A stretch of 64,000 nucleotides of DNA from Taxillus chinensis (lineage: Eukaryota; Streptophyta; Magnoliopsida; Santalales; Loranthaceae), in assembly GCA_023512835.1 (NCBI GenBank), contig CM042088.1, positions 372,001-436,000 on the forward strand. Reading direction: 5' to 3'. Each line of letters begins with the position of its first letter. The stretch's first letter is position 1. A program made the translations under genes and the position numbers. The notes under the pieces are model-generated. The model was not told where the DNA came from. It was given only the letters and a program-made list of their open reading frames with translations, and did no database searches. Positions 33,898 through 43,675 of this stretch are shown here, piece after piece.

Positions 33898-34864
33898 TAC
33901 AGCACATTGCATTCCATGCCTCATTTGTATACATTCAGCATATTCTATAATTTCAGGAATGTTATCACCTTTGAAGATCCTAAGAGCTCATCCTCAGCAA
34001 GCTTCTCATCAAGCCTTCCTAGCTTTCTTTGTTCAACAATACAAATCTTCCTTTACAATTTCCCCAAGCTCGAAAAGCACCCTTTTGACACTCGAATAAA
34101 CTTCTTCCCTTTTCGGGTAACCTCGTAGAGCGATCTCATTGAGTGAACTCGTAGAGGGAGCCCATATGTCCTCTTCAACAATCATGTACTCTTGTTAGGC
34201 CCTAGATGCCTTTTCAATTCCTGTCAGGCCTTGGATGCCTTTTCCCTTTCTGTCAGGCCTTGGATGCCTTTTCAATTTCCTGTTAGGCCCTAGATGCCTT
34301 TTCAATTCTTGTCAGGCCATGGATGCCTTTTCCCTTTCTGTCAGGCCTTGGATGCTTTTTTAATTTCCTGTTACGCCCTAGATGCCTTTTCAATTCTTGT
34401 CAGGCCTTGGATGCCTTTTCCCTTTCTGTCAGGCCTTGGATGCCTTTTCAATTTCCTGTTAGGCCCTAGATGCCTTTTCAATTCCTGTCAGGCCTTGGAT
34501 GCCTTTTCAATTTCCTGTTAGGCCCTAGATGCCTTTTCAATTCCTATCAGGCCTTGGATGCCTTTTCACTTTCTGTCAGGCCTTGGATGCCTTTTCACTT
34601 TTTGTTAGGCCTTGCTTGCCTTTGCAATTCCTAATTAGGCCTTGCTTGCCTTTTCCATTTCTGTTAGGCCTTAGATGCCTCATCATAATTATTCAAACCC
34701 ACCAACCAAGAAGCTGCTTTTCACTCTGGGGAATAGACCTGACCATCGCATTCTATTCTTCATCTGTGTAAGGTACGCCAGGTAAGTGCTCCAACCCGTC
34801 CAAAATGACTCCCTTTTATCTTTGTCCGTTGTTTGTATACAAACAGTGCACAAAGAGGGGCAGC
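33898..34864 (+). other. E1 3' UTR, right part, with target copy TACAG (33898-33902)
   Basis: Continues the E1 UTR interrupted at 13123: CACATTGCATTCCATGC follows the TACAG duplicate. It holds a minisatellite of another family (34185-34680), the AGGTAAGTGCTCC block, the palindrome at 34830-34845 and the PPT AAAGAGGGGCAGC before LTR5. Confidence 0.85.
34185..34680 (+). repeat. About 29-bp minisatellite in E1 3' UTR
   Basis: About 17 units of CAGGCCTTGGATGCCTTTTC followed by a short AT-rich spacer. It occupies the same place in the UTR as the 37-bp family in Ex, E2 and E4 but has a different unit, so the array was replaced or newly amplified in the E1 lineage. Confidence 0.88.
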
Positions 34865-37707
34865 TGTTGGACCCCATTTTGTCCGAGTTCGACATACTAA
34901 CCCCATTTGGTGTATATATCTTTTTTGCTCATGCCATATACCTTGTTGAACAGGTCCTTAGAGATTCCCTGCGATTTGCACAAGATGGATGCATTGACAC
35001 GAACCGGGAAGCCCAAAATGGATAACCATTGCTATAAGTCCCTGAAGTACCCCAAGACCAATACTAAAGGATAGAAGAGGAAATTTGGAGAATAACGCAC
35101 TTGACTGAGCTCAATTCCGATGAAAAACGAAAAAGTTATGGCAAAAAAAATTTTCATTGGAAAAAGTCAAACTTGCCAAAAGACGGTCAATGCCCCTGGT
35201 CAAACTGCCCGGAAAAGTGACTATGTGAAATTCTCAAAAACATATATTTAGGAAAATACAGGTCTTCCCAAACAATCCCCCAAAGTTCACCCATTTTGGC
35301 ATTTTTGGTGGGGGTAAAAAGGTAATTTACAAAAAAAAACTTGAGTAGTAGCCTCGAAGTGTCGGCAAGTCGAAGCTTCGAAGACTCGAAGCCTCGAAGC
35401 CTCGAAGCCTCAAAGACTCGAAGACTCGAAGCCTCAAAGCCTCGAAGACTCGAAGCCTCAAAGACTCGAAGCCTCGAAGACTCGAAGCCTTGAAGCCTCG
35501 AAGACTAGAAGCCTCGAAGCCTCGAAGCCTGTAAGCCTGCCGACACTCCGACACTTTGACCCGCCGACACTTCGACCCGTTGACCATTGACCTTCGACCC
35601 TGCTAACACTTCGACCCTTTGACCCGTTGACCTTCACTGTTTGGCTTCTTTCGCTGGCTCTCTCGCTGGCATTCTTGCTGGCTACTCACGGGACATGTTT
35701 TAGTGAGCTGGCCATCTGACAGAATTGTTTTTCAACGCCTATCGGTCACATGTGTTAAATGAAAACTTAAAAAAGGACAATCACGAGCTGCACAGGGCGC
35801 CAGACCACTCGACCACGCACAGAATCTGGAAATTAAAATACTGCATCAATAATACAGCATTAAATGCTGCAATCAATGCAATCTAGCCAAATCCTTTAAA
35901 ATGCAATCTTTTGTTCAAGCAAAAAGGGAGTTCGACCAAGGAAAAAAAGGGGGAGTTCGGCAGGAGAGAAAAAAAAAAGAAGAGTTCATCCAAAAAAAAG
36001 AAGAGAGAGTTCACATCCAATTCCCCATTAAAAAAAACCCAGATTACGCCCAGATTACGCCCAGAGAGAGAGAGAACGATTCTACCAAAAAAAAACATTA
36101 AGGCTCTGCTATTCTGTCATCTGCCCAGTCTTCACATCCAATTCCCCGATCCCAAAAGAGGAACACCCAGATTTTCACCCAACTCTCTCCCTTTCCCAAA
36201 ACCAAAATCACCCATCCTTTCCAACTCCACTTTCCCTCTTATCTCGTTCCAGCCCTCTTTGGCTAAATAAAAACCCAAAACTTTTAGGATTCCCTTTAGA
36301 AACTTAGGGTAAATCCATTTTTTTTAAATAGAAAACGAAAAACATAAAAAAGTAACTCCAGTCTTGCCTTTTCCTTACGTTTCCCTCACAAAAGCAAAAG
36401 CAAAAAAACAAAAACCAAAAAATAGGAAAACCAGTCTCCAGTTCTTTTTCATGTCTCTGCTTCTCACGCCCACTTTGCTTATTGCCAGCTACCAGAAAAT
36501 CTTAACCTAAAAAAAATCACTCTAGTCTCCAAATACCAGGAAATCCTCTTCATAAGTCCTACTGCCAGATCTGTTGGTTCTAATTCGAGCAAGTGACTAT
36601 CGGCGCGGACAGGAGCTCAAACAGAAGACTAGTGTTACAAGCCCCAAAGTCGGTTCAGTCTTTATTTATTCATCACTTTTCAGCTTATTTACATTGACAT
36701 TTGATGTAATTCTTAATATTTCCTTGTATTTCTTTTTCTTTTATTGGTATGCGTTGTGTTTTCCTTGTATTTCCCTTTCCTTTGTATATGTGTATGTTGT
36801 AATATGTAAAGTATAGCACAAAAAAAAACAAAGAAAAAGAGAGAGAGCAAAGGGTGGCATGAAGAAAAAGAAAAGAAAGAAAAGAGTGGGTCGTTTTGAT
36901 TTATGGATGTCACAATCACACACATCACTTTATATGTTATTGTGTGTTAGTTCATGGTTTTATCCTTGCAAAAAGAAGCAAAAAAAAAAAAGAGAAAACG
37001 TTTTCAAAACCAAAAGGCATTGTAAAGCCAAAAGACAAAAAAAAACAAAAAACCAAAAAACAAAAAAAAAACAAAAAAAATGTTTTCAAGTCAAAACGTA
37101 TTTCCACTTTTGGGATTTCCAATTCCACGCAAAAACAAAACAAAAACAAAACGTTTTTTCTTTAACAAAACACAAAAACCAAAAAAATGTTTTCTAACCC
37201 AAAAAACCAAAAAAAAAACAAAAAACAAAAAAACAAAAAAAACACATGTTTCCATTTTTTAGGACTTCAATTTCCAAAATAAAACCAAAAAAAACCCAAA
37301 ACATACCCCTAGGATCTCATTCTCCACTTTAAACAAAAACCCAAAACTTTTAGGATTCCCTTTAGAAACTTAGGGTAAATCCATTTTTTTTAAATAAAAA
37401 ACTTTGCTAAATAAAAATCATAGACTTTTTAGGAAATCTAACCCAGTCGTGGAAGTGCAAATAAAATAGAAAACCTCATCCTCCAAAAATAGATACCGAA
37501 AGGGCGCTGTAGGGGTTCTAATCCTTTCCTACACGTAACCAACTCCCGAACCCTTCTCTGATAACGCAGACCACAGCTTTAAACTACCCAGAGTGGAGGG
37601 TATCCAACTGTACCCCAAAAACAGTTGGTGGCGACTCTAAAACTTTCTCACCATTGGTTTAGTTTGGGCTCACCCCAAACAAGCCCGGACGAAAACCAGT
37701 GATGACA
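34865..37707 (+). repeat. LTR5 (2843 bp), 3' LTR of E1
   Basis: Begins TGTTGGACCCC, ends CCAGTGATGACA. It has a TCGAAGCC array (35345-35530), TTGACC motifs (35579-35635), A-rich low complexity (36965-37260) and the GATACCGAAAGGGCGCTGTA block (about 37491). The TATA motif is replaced by GTGCAAATAA. It is followed directly by chromovirus integrase codons. Confidence 0.9.
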
Positions 37708-38574
37708 ACAGGGATTCGAGGTTTATTTCTCGTTTTTGGGCAGGCTTGCAGGAGGCTTTGGGGACAAAGCTTAACTTGAGTACAGCCTTTCACCCTGAGA
37801 CTGACGGTCAGACTAAGAGGACGAATCAGACCATGGAGGACATGTTGAGGGCTTGTGAGCTAGATTTTGGGGGTTCGTGGGCAACTCACCTTCCTTTGGT
37901 GGAGTTTGCCTACAACAATAGTTATCAAGCATCCATTGGGATGGCTCCTTTTGAGGCGTTATATGGGAGACCATGCCGATCACCCTTCTGTTGGACCGAG
38001 GTAGGAGAGGCAGCTCTCTTGGGACCACAGTTGGTTCAAGAGGCTACCGAGAAGGTTAAGTTGATTTGTCAGCGGTTGTTATCAGCTCAGAGTCAGCAAA
38101 AATCCTATGTGGATCAGCGGCGGTGACCTTTGGAGTTTTCTGTGGGAGATCATGTGTTTCTCCGTGTCTCTCCACAACGTGGACATCGGCACTTTGGGAG
38201 AGGTTCCAAACTCTCTCCCCGGTTTATTGGTCCTTTTTGAGGTTATAGCTCGTGTGGGGCCTATCGCTTACCGGTTAGCATTGCCACCACGATTGAGTCG
38301 AGTGCACAATGTGTTCCACGTGTCCCAGTTGAGGAAGTATCATCCTGACCCCGCTCATGTGATAGATTGGGGGACTTTGGACATTGGGGATGACATGTCC
38401 GTTGTTGAGGCCCCTATCCGTATATTACATCGACGGGAGAAACTTCTGCGAGGTCGTGCTATTCCTTTGGTTCACGTACTGTGGCAGCATCGTGGCATTG
38501 AGGAGGAGACTTGGGAACGGGAGTCTTTGATGCGTGAGCAACACCCAAAGTTGTTCGAGGACGAACACTCTTAA
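37708..38574 (+). pseudogene. int: Chromovirus integrase C-terminal part with chromodomain-like tail
   Basis: Begins in the integrase core (RDSRF, then [14 protein letters not shown] with the catalytic E expected in the DGQTER-like motif), followed by [16 protein letters not shown] and [15 protein letters not shown], all typical of chromoviruses. After TGA at 38124 (probably CGA) the frame continues with FSVGDHVFLRVSP. An extra T near 38236 shifts it to a frame with GPIAYRLALP, VHNVFHVSQLRKY and a chromodomain-like end (VLWQHRGIEEETWE, ending LFEDEHS, TAA at 38572). Chromodomains direct insertion to certain chromatin in related elements. This copy is dead. Confidence 0.88.
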
Positions 38575-38859
38575 GGGTGGAGGGGTGGCTGTTGGCTGGT
38601 GTATTTGTATTTCCTTTCGACTTTTGACTTTTATTTATATTGAATGTGTTAATGAAATGTGCTTGTGATGGGTATTTGTGACATGTGGATGTGTTTCCAT
38701 GGATTGTGATACATGTGGTTATGGACTGTGGTGGCACTGTGTTATGTGCTATTGTGTACAATGTGCGGTGTATGACCCATTTGGGTGTTGTGGCTTGCTG
38801 TGTTGTTTTCCTTGCATGTTGTTTCTTTTCGAGGATGAAAAGTCTTAAGGGAGAGAGGA
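38575..38859 (+). other. Chromovirus 3' UTR and polypurine tract
   Basis: Non-coding. Two similar purine-rich motifs occur, each after a CGAGGA(T/C)GAA context: AAGGGTGGAGGGGTGG (38574-38589) and AAGGGAGAGAGGA (38847-38859). The second directly precedes the LTR start and is the likely PPT; the first may be a duplicated end. Confidence 0.7.
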
Positions 38860-40591
38860 TGCAATGACCCGTATTTTGGGATGTGAGGAGTTAGTCTCAG
38901 TTTTGCCTTTTTAGGTGGAAATTGTTGGGTTTTAGGGAGTTTTATTTCCACACACTTTGGCTAAATCATCTTGTATGTTGATGAGCAAGCAAGAGGCAAA
39001 GTTTGAGCCTAATAGGGAGTGCACGTGAGAATGGCTTTTCACGTGCAGTGATATTTTTGCATGGGAGCCTTCCTGATGTTGTTCCAAGGCTTGTGGTAAA
39101 ATTCTAGAACATTTGGAGGTGCCCGTGAGAAAGGCCTTTCTCACGTGCAGCCTCCATTACCCTTGTTTTGTTGTTCTGATACTCTTTTGCTAAAGGACCA
39201 TGATGAAATTATGAGTGTTTTGTCCTGTGTGGTTGCAAAAAGGTTGTAGTCTGTCATCAAAACAATGTCATTTTGATGCTGGGATTCATTTAATCAAAAC
39301 TATGTCGTTTTGGGGTTTGAGTTGTCTATATAAAGAGGTGAGGGCTCCTTGTTCTAGGTTTAGGGTTCTCTTCTTCAGCCACTGCAGCCATCGCAGAGAG
39401 AGAGAGAGAGAGAAAGGAGAGTTCTGGCCATTGCTGTTGTGGTGTTTCTCATGGGCGGACGACGTTCGGCGTGGGAGCAGGATCGTTGTTGTGGTGTTAC
39501 GTTTTCCTACAGGTAGGGGTTCTGTCTTTCCTGGTCTGTCCCAGGGTAGGCCCTGTGTAGAAGATTTGTAGAGTTTCTATTGTTGTTGCTATAATATTTA
39601 TATGTAAATTCATATAGGTGTGACCTCCTATATGATTGTTGGCCTTCAATGGCATCTTGGTGTGATTCTGGCCAGTGCATGTTAAATGTTGGATAAAATG
39701 CCTGTGTGAATATGCCTAGGACGTGTTTGATAATATGCCTGTGTGGTTGGATTTGTGAGTTTGTGAATGTATGCATGCTAAGTGTTTGAAGTTATGTCTG
39801 TGTGACCACGCATGTTAAGTGTTTAATATTGTGCCTGTATGGCCATGTTGTGCTACGTGTTTGCTTGTACACCCAGTGGCTGTCGAAGCCCGGGCCTGTT
39901 TTATTGAACCCGGTGGCTGTGGAAGCCCAGGACTGTTTATGTTAGCTTGTAAGGCTGTGGGAACTATTTGCCTGAGAGGCGGTTAAACTATTTGCCTGAG
40001 AGGCGGTTAAATTATTGGCCAGAAGAGGCGGTTAAATTACTTGCTTGAGGTGGTAAAAGTGTTAGCCTATGGGGTTGTGCAGCATGTGTGGCTGGGGTTG
40101 AGGTTGGGCCCGTTTGCGTGGTGTGTTTCCTTGCTATTTGTTTCTGCCACTTCATTGCACTGGTACACGCTCTCATATAAACGATAGGTGCATGGGATGG
40201 GTTGTGGGAGACTTGATACCTACTGAGCTGTGGTTGCTCACCCCTCCTACTGTGATGTGTTTTCTTTCAGGAACCTATAGGCGTTAGGTGGAATCCCGAG
40301 GTGGAAGACTGTATTTGCTTTACCATTTCTTTTCGATTATGTTATTTTATGGAAATTGATATAACCCAGTGGGGAGGTATTGTAATGAGGAGTTTAATGT
40401 AATAAAAGCATGTTTTGGACACGTTTGTAATGTTTGAATTTAATGAATATATGATTTTGTCTCTATGAATATAAAATGTGAAGTGTATGGTGTCTTGTGT
40501 GGGCATGTTGTATTCTACCCCCTTTATACAAACTCGGGTAAAGGGAGAGTCACGTTTCGGTCTCCTCGGGTTGGAAATCGGGGGCGTGACA
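38860..40591 (+). repeat. Chromovirus 3' LTR (1732 bp)
   Basis: Begins TGCAATGACCCG and ends GGGGGCGTGACA, the usual TGTAACGACC...GTGACA style of these elements. It holds two hairpin-forming G-box segments (39021-39046 and 39124-39145), a TATATAAA at 39327-39334, a GA microsatellite (39396-39413) and a short tandem repeat containing TGAGAGGCGGTTAAA (about 39965-40045). Ulp1-like codons resume just after it. Confidence 0.85.
39327..39334 (+). promoter_or_regulatory. Candidate TATA box of chromovirus LTR
   Basis: TATATAAA followed by GAGGTGAGGGCTCC, about 470 bp into the LTR and downstream of two CACGTG-type G-box hairpins. Position and composition suit a U3 promoter; inferred only. Confidence 0.5.
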
Positions 40592-40592
40592 G

Positions 40593-41497
40593 TCTGCATC
40601 CTCACTGCTTCCGGGAGTTACCATCCCCAAACGCAGCCGCTTCTCTCAACCCAGCTCCTCTAGTACAGCTCCTCCTTCGACATCTCCATCTGCAGCGGCT
40701 AACACCTTCCTCCCATCATACGCGGGTCTTGATCCTCTTGATGAGGATGGAAGTGTTTTTAATGCTATGGCCAGGTATGCCGCGTCTAATGCTGAGCGAA
40801 GATGTCTATCCGAGTTGTACCCTTTCTCTCCTCAAGACATAAGGACTATTCGTTCTGAGACGGGTCTACTCATGACAGAAGACATAGACAACTTCTCTCG
40901 GGCAGTTAAGATGGAGATGAGGCTGTTTTCGTCCCTATACAAGGACAGACACATGTTTGATATCTTGCCTTGTTAGAATGAAGGGTATATTCCAGACTTA
41001 GCCGACATTCAGACCCTCATTAACGGAACTGCTGAGCTGAGGATACCATTCTCTGGAAGACTCTTCAATCTGTCCTCATTCCATACCGGGTCATGACGAC
41101 GCACTTCATGCTGGTTGTCTTTATGATTCCCTCCAAGCAGCTGATCCTAATTGATTCCCATCAAATTGTGGAGCAAAATATCAAAAGGAATCAATTTGAG
41201 CCACTGCATACTCATCTGACGGAAGCCATAAAGCAATCGGTGCTTTATGAAGAAAGGGGCCTGACTCTGTTGGGTCCAACTGAAAAGCTGAAGGCGACGG
41301 TCCGGAGCAAGAAGCTAGTGCCACAACAGCCTGATGGAGATAGTTGTGGAGCCTTTGTCTGTTTCTTCATCAAATCCATTGTCAAGGTGGATAAAAACTG
41401 GAACAGCATCCAAGCCTACACAATGGAGTAGGCAATGGAGCTTTGAGAGAAGGCTGCAACGATGATCTTCAAGTATAGTAAGCCTTATGTACCTTAA
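40593..41497 (+). pseudogene. Ulp1/C48 cysteine-protease-like pseudogene
   Basis: Ulp1 enzymes remove SUMO-type tags from proteins; related domains also occur in plant DNA transposons. The first part reads open from the chromovirus boundary (Ser/Pro-rich, then ARYAASNAERR and SPQDIRTIRSETGLLM) to TAG at 40974. It continues in that frame with LADIQTLING and shifts by one near 41050 to WKTLQSVLIPYRV. The catalytic residues all appear: H in THFMLVVF (about 41102), D in LILIDSHQ (about 41150), Q in QQPDGDSCG (about 41325) and C in the same motif (about 41345). Stops at 41429 and 41442 precede the natural end YSKPYVP with TAA at 41495. The N-terminus is cut off by the chromovirus. Confidence 0.75.
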
Positions 41498-41640
41498 TGA
41501 AAATTTTGTATAAAGGCTGAATTGTACTTTGTTGCTGATCAATGAAAATGGGTGTAATTTTTTTTCTGTATGTTATATCTTTGCGTTGCTTACCAGATCA
41601 GATTATAAAGGGTTTGGGCATATCCATAATTGGGGGAGAT
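41498..41640 (+). other. Tail after Ulp1-like gene, with copia-type PPT
   Basis: AT-rich, non-coding. Ends AATTGGGGGAGAT directly before the TGTTGG of the LTR, the arrangement typical of the 3' end of Ty1/copia elements. Confidence 0.75.
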
Positions 41641-43169
41641 TGTTGGATCAAGCCCAGAATTTGGATAATGCTGATAAAGCCCTATGTAATTTGATTTGAG
41701 ACCTTTGTTGTTTTATCTTAAGTCATTGCAGAAGATATGACCTTCATCCGGATCTACATTCGTGAGAGCAAAGCTAAGGACAGGATACATAATCCTGATC
41801 CAGGTGAGAATGAGTATCGTCAAACACTTGGTATATAACCAAGTCTTTACTTTATACGGAATAAGGATCATTTGTGCGGACTAAGAACCCAAAAGCTACA
41901 GACTAAGAAATCCGTACCTAACACTTCAAATGGACTAAGTAAAAAAGATGCGGAGTAAGAATCTTAGTCTATAAAGTTGCACGGAATAAGAGAGTCGTCA
42001 CAGAGTTAAAAAGTTAAGTTTTCCACTCAACCGGACTAACGTAAAGAAGACGCATAGTAAGGAATCCGAGTCTACCATACATGCGGAGTAAGGAAGCACT
42101 TCTACGGAATAAGGACTTGAGTCTTTATTCGCACGGAGTAAGGAAACTAGATGCGGAGTAAGGAATCCGCACCACTCACTCATGCGGAGTAAGGATGTGC
42201 TGATACGGAATAAGCCATCCGTTCCTTTAACTCATGCGGAGTAAGGAAACTAGATGCGGAGTAAGGAATCCGAATCACTCACTCATGCAGAGTAAGGATG
42301 TGCTGAAACGGAGTAAGCCATCCGTTCCTTTAACTCATGTGGAGTAAGAAAACAAGATGCGGAGTAACGAAGCGCTGATGCGGAGTAGGCACTCCGACCT
42401 CCTCTTTCATACGGAGTAAGGAAGCGCTTACATGGAACAAGGATTCCAGTACCAAATTGATACGGAGTAAGCAATCAGTATTACGGAGTAAGGATCCGAG
42501 CTTAGTTTAAACACAGAGTAAGGAACCTTACACCGGATTCAAGAAGACGCTACTTCAACTTATCTCTTCGTAATCAAAGTCACCAGCTAGCTGCTTCCCG
42601 ATGTAAGACAAACTCGTTGAAAACCTAAAGCATCTTACACGTGGATCATCCGGATATGTGGACGCAACTTTAACTACACTTGGGAACTTACAAAGACTCT
42701 TATGCGTTGCAAACCCAAGATCTTGAAGATCACATCCGCTGCAATTGAGGCAGAGAGATTTCCAAGATATAGTAAATGTGCACAATCTCTGGAACAACAA
42801 GTTCCAAGGTTGTCTCTTGTGGATGTCGCTATAAATAGTAACACTTGTACATTTTAGAACGTGTGCATTAGAACAAGTGTAATAGTTTTGTGTGTGTACC
42901 AAAAGCTCATTGAGATCATAGCGGCTAGTATGTGCGTACTTGTAAACAGAGTGCTAAAGAGTTGTTAAGTAGGTCTAAAAGCTTCCAAGCTTTAGTTTGC
43001 TTCCATTTTGTTGTACTTATCATACTGATAATAAAACAAAATACTTCCACTATCTGGTTATCTTCCGCATTGATTCTATCTCTTAACCAGATAAGTGTTG
43101 TGCCAAAAAGTAAGAAAAGAGTTTCGATAAGAGCCTATTCACCCCCCTTTAGGCTCCAAGGGACCAACA
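41641..43169 (+). repeat. Copia-type 3' LTR (1529 bp)
   Basis: Has perfect 6-bp inverted ends TGTTGG and CCAACA. It contains GTATATAACC (about 41831), a minisatellite of GCGGAGTAAGGA words (42040-42520), TATAAATAG (42830) and a TTCACCCCCC motif near the end (about 43137), common in copia LTRs. The first 280 bp recur at 57285-57562. The 62-90 codon frames inside are not convincing genes. Confidence 0.85.
42040..42520 (+). repeat. Minisatellite of CGGAGTAAGGA-type words in copia LTR
   Basis: About 20 occurrences of (A/T)GCGGAGTAAGGA or ACGGAGTAAG, interspersed with ATCCG words, in irregular units of about 25-60 bp. Related words occur reversed in LTR6 (46460-46830). Confidence 0.8.
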
Positions 43170-43675
43170 ACAAGAAGAATTTTAGTCAAGCTCAAAAGGG
43201 CTAGGAAGGGTAGTATCACGAGGTAGTGAAAGATGGCCTCTCTTCATTTTAAACGATCAAAGTCTTCCCAAAGTGGACAAGAAGGAACTTTTAGTGATAG
43301 AAGGAACTTTGTCGTGCCCCAGTTTGACATAGGGATAGTTTCGTTGCCTTTCATGCTGACATGCTTTTCTGATCTGCTTGGAGTTTGAGCTAGAACTGAA
43401 ATGGCTTAGGTTACCTTGGCTTGATATGCCCCGGTTTGGACCTACTACCCGTGCCAAAAGAGTAAAAATGGGGATGACTGTTCTTATGAACACACACAAA
43501 AACAACAGATAATTACCATATTCCCAGAGAGTTTTCTCCCAAAATCATAAACCTGGTTATTTTATTTCTGTGGCTCCATTGTTTACTGGCTTGGATGTTC
43601 TGGTAATAGGTTTGCAAGTCTTGTTGTCCTTGCTCCAGACTAACAAATCTGTTTTCTGTTTGTTCTACCATTGAA
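43170..43675 (-). pseudogene. gag: E5 gag start and unassigned sequence
   Basis: From about 43675 leftwards the minus strand reads MVEQTENRFVSLEQGQQ, matching the E2 gag start MAEETENRLMGLEQ. The similarity fades by about 43560. The rest (43170-43550) has one open stretch of 82 codons on the minus strand (43505-43257) that I cannot assign to a family; it may be diverged gag or an insertion. Confidence 0.5.

Larger units (their letters stand above)
1..37707 (+). mobile_element. E1: Ogre/Tat-type Ty3/gypsy retrotransposon, host of nested elements
   Basis: Composite Ogre-type element read on the plus strand. Its left LTR (LTR0) runs off the window and its right LTR is 34865-37707. These two share diagnostic sequence, such as the block at 1-180 against 35199-35380 and the later CACTnTTTGGCTTC segment, that the other LTRs lack. 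The coding region is 5270-12241, and the 3' UTR is split into 12242-13123 and 33898-34864 by insertion of E2. A deletion removed the second half of LTR0, the primer site, ORF1 and the first gag codons, and left the Ex remnant at 880-5269 in their place. The right end interrupts chromovirus integrase codons at 37707/37708. The pairing of LTR0 with LTR5 is inferred by eye. Confidence 0.8.
37708..40591 (+). mobile_element. Chromovirus (Tekay/Del-like Ty3/gypsy), 3' end interrupted by E1
   Basis: Integrase C-terminal half with a chromodomain-like tail, short UTR, polypurine tract and a full 3' LTR. The upstream part must lie left of the window beyond E1. The integrase motif RDSRF begins right at the E1 end. 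Confidence 0.85.
40592..43169 (+). mobile_element. Copia-type LTR element end carrying a Ulp1-like gene
   Basis: A Ulp1-like pseudogene (40593-41497) is followed by about 130 bp, a polypurine tract TGGGGGAGA (41631-41639) and a 1.5-kb LTR on the same strand. The upstream part is displaced by the chromovirus insertion and lies outside the window, so whether gag or pol is also present cannot be seen. Either a non-autonomous retroelement that captured a protease gene or a chance juxtaposition. Confidence 0.55.

Noticed and set aside
38574..38589. First purine tract after the chromovirus integrase as the true PPT, with an LTR starting TGTTGGCTGG
   Set aside because: The second tract at 38847-38859 is followed by TGCAATGACCCG, which fits both the family LTR start and the GTGACA end at 40591.
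42932..43204. 90-codon frame at the end of the copia LTR
   Set aside because: Crosses the LTR end at 43169 and shows no recognisable domain.
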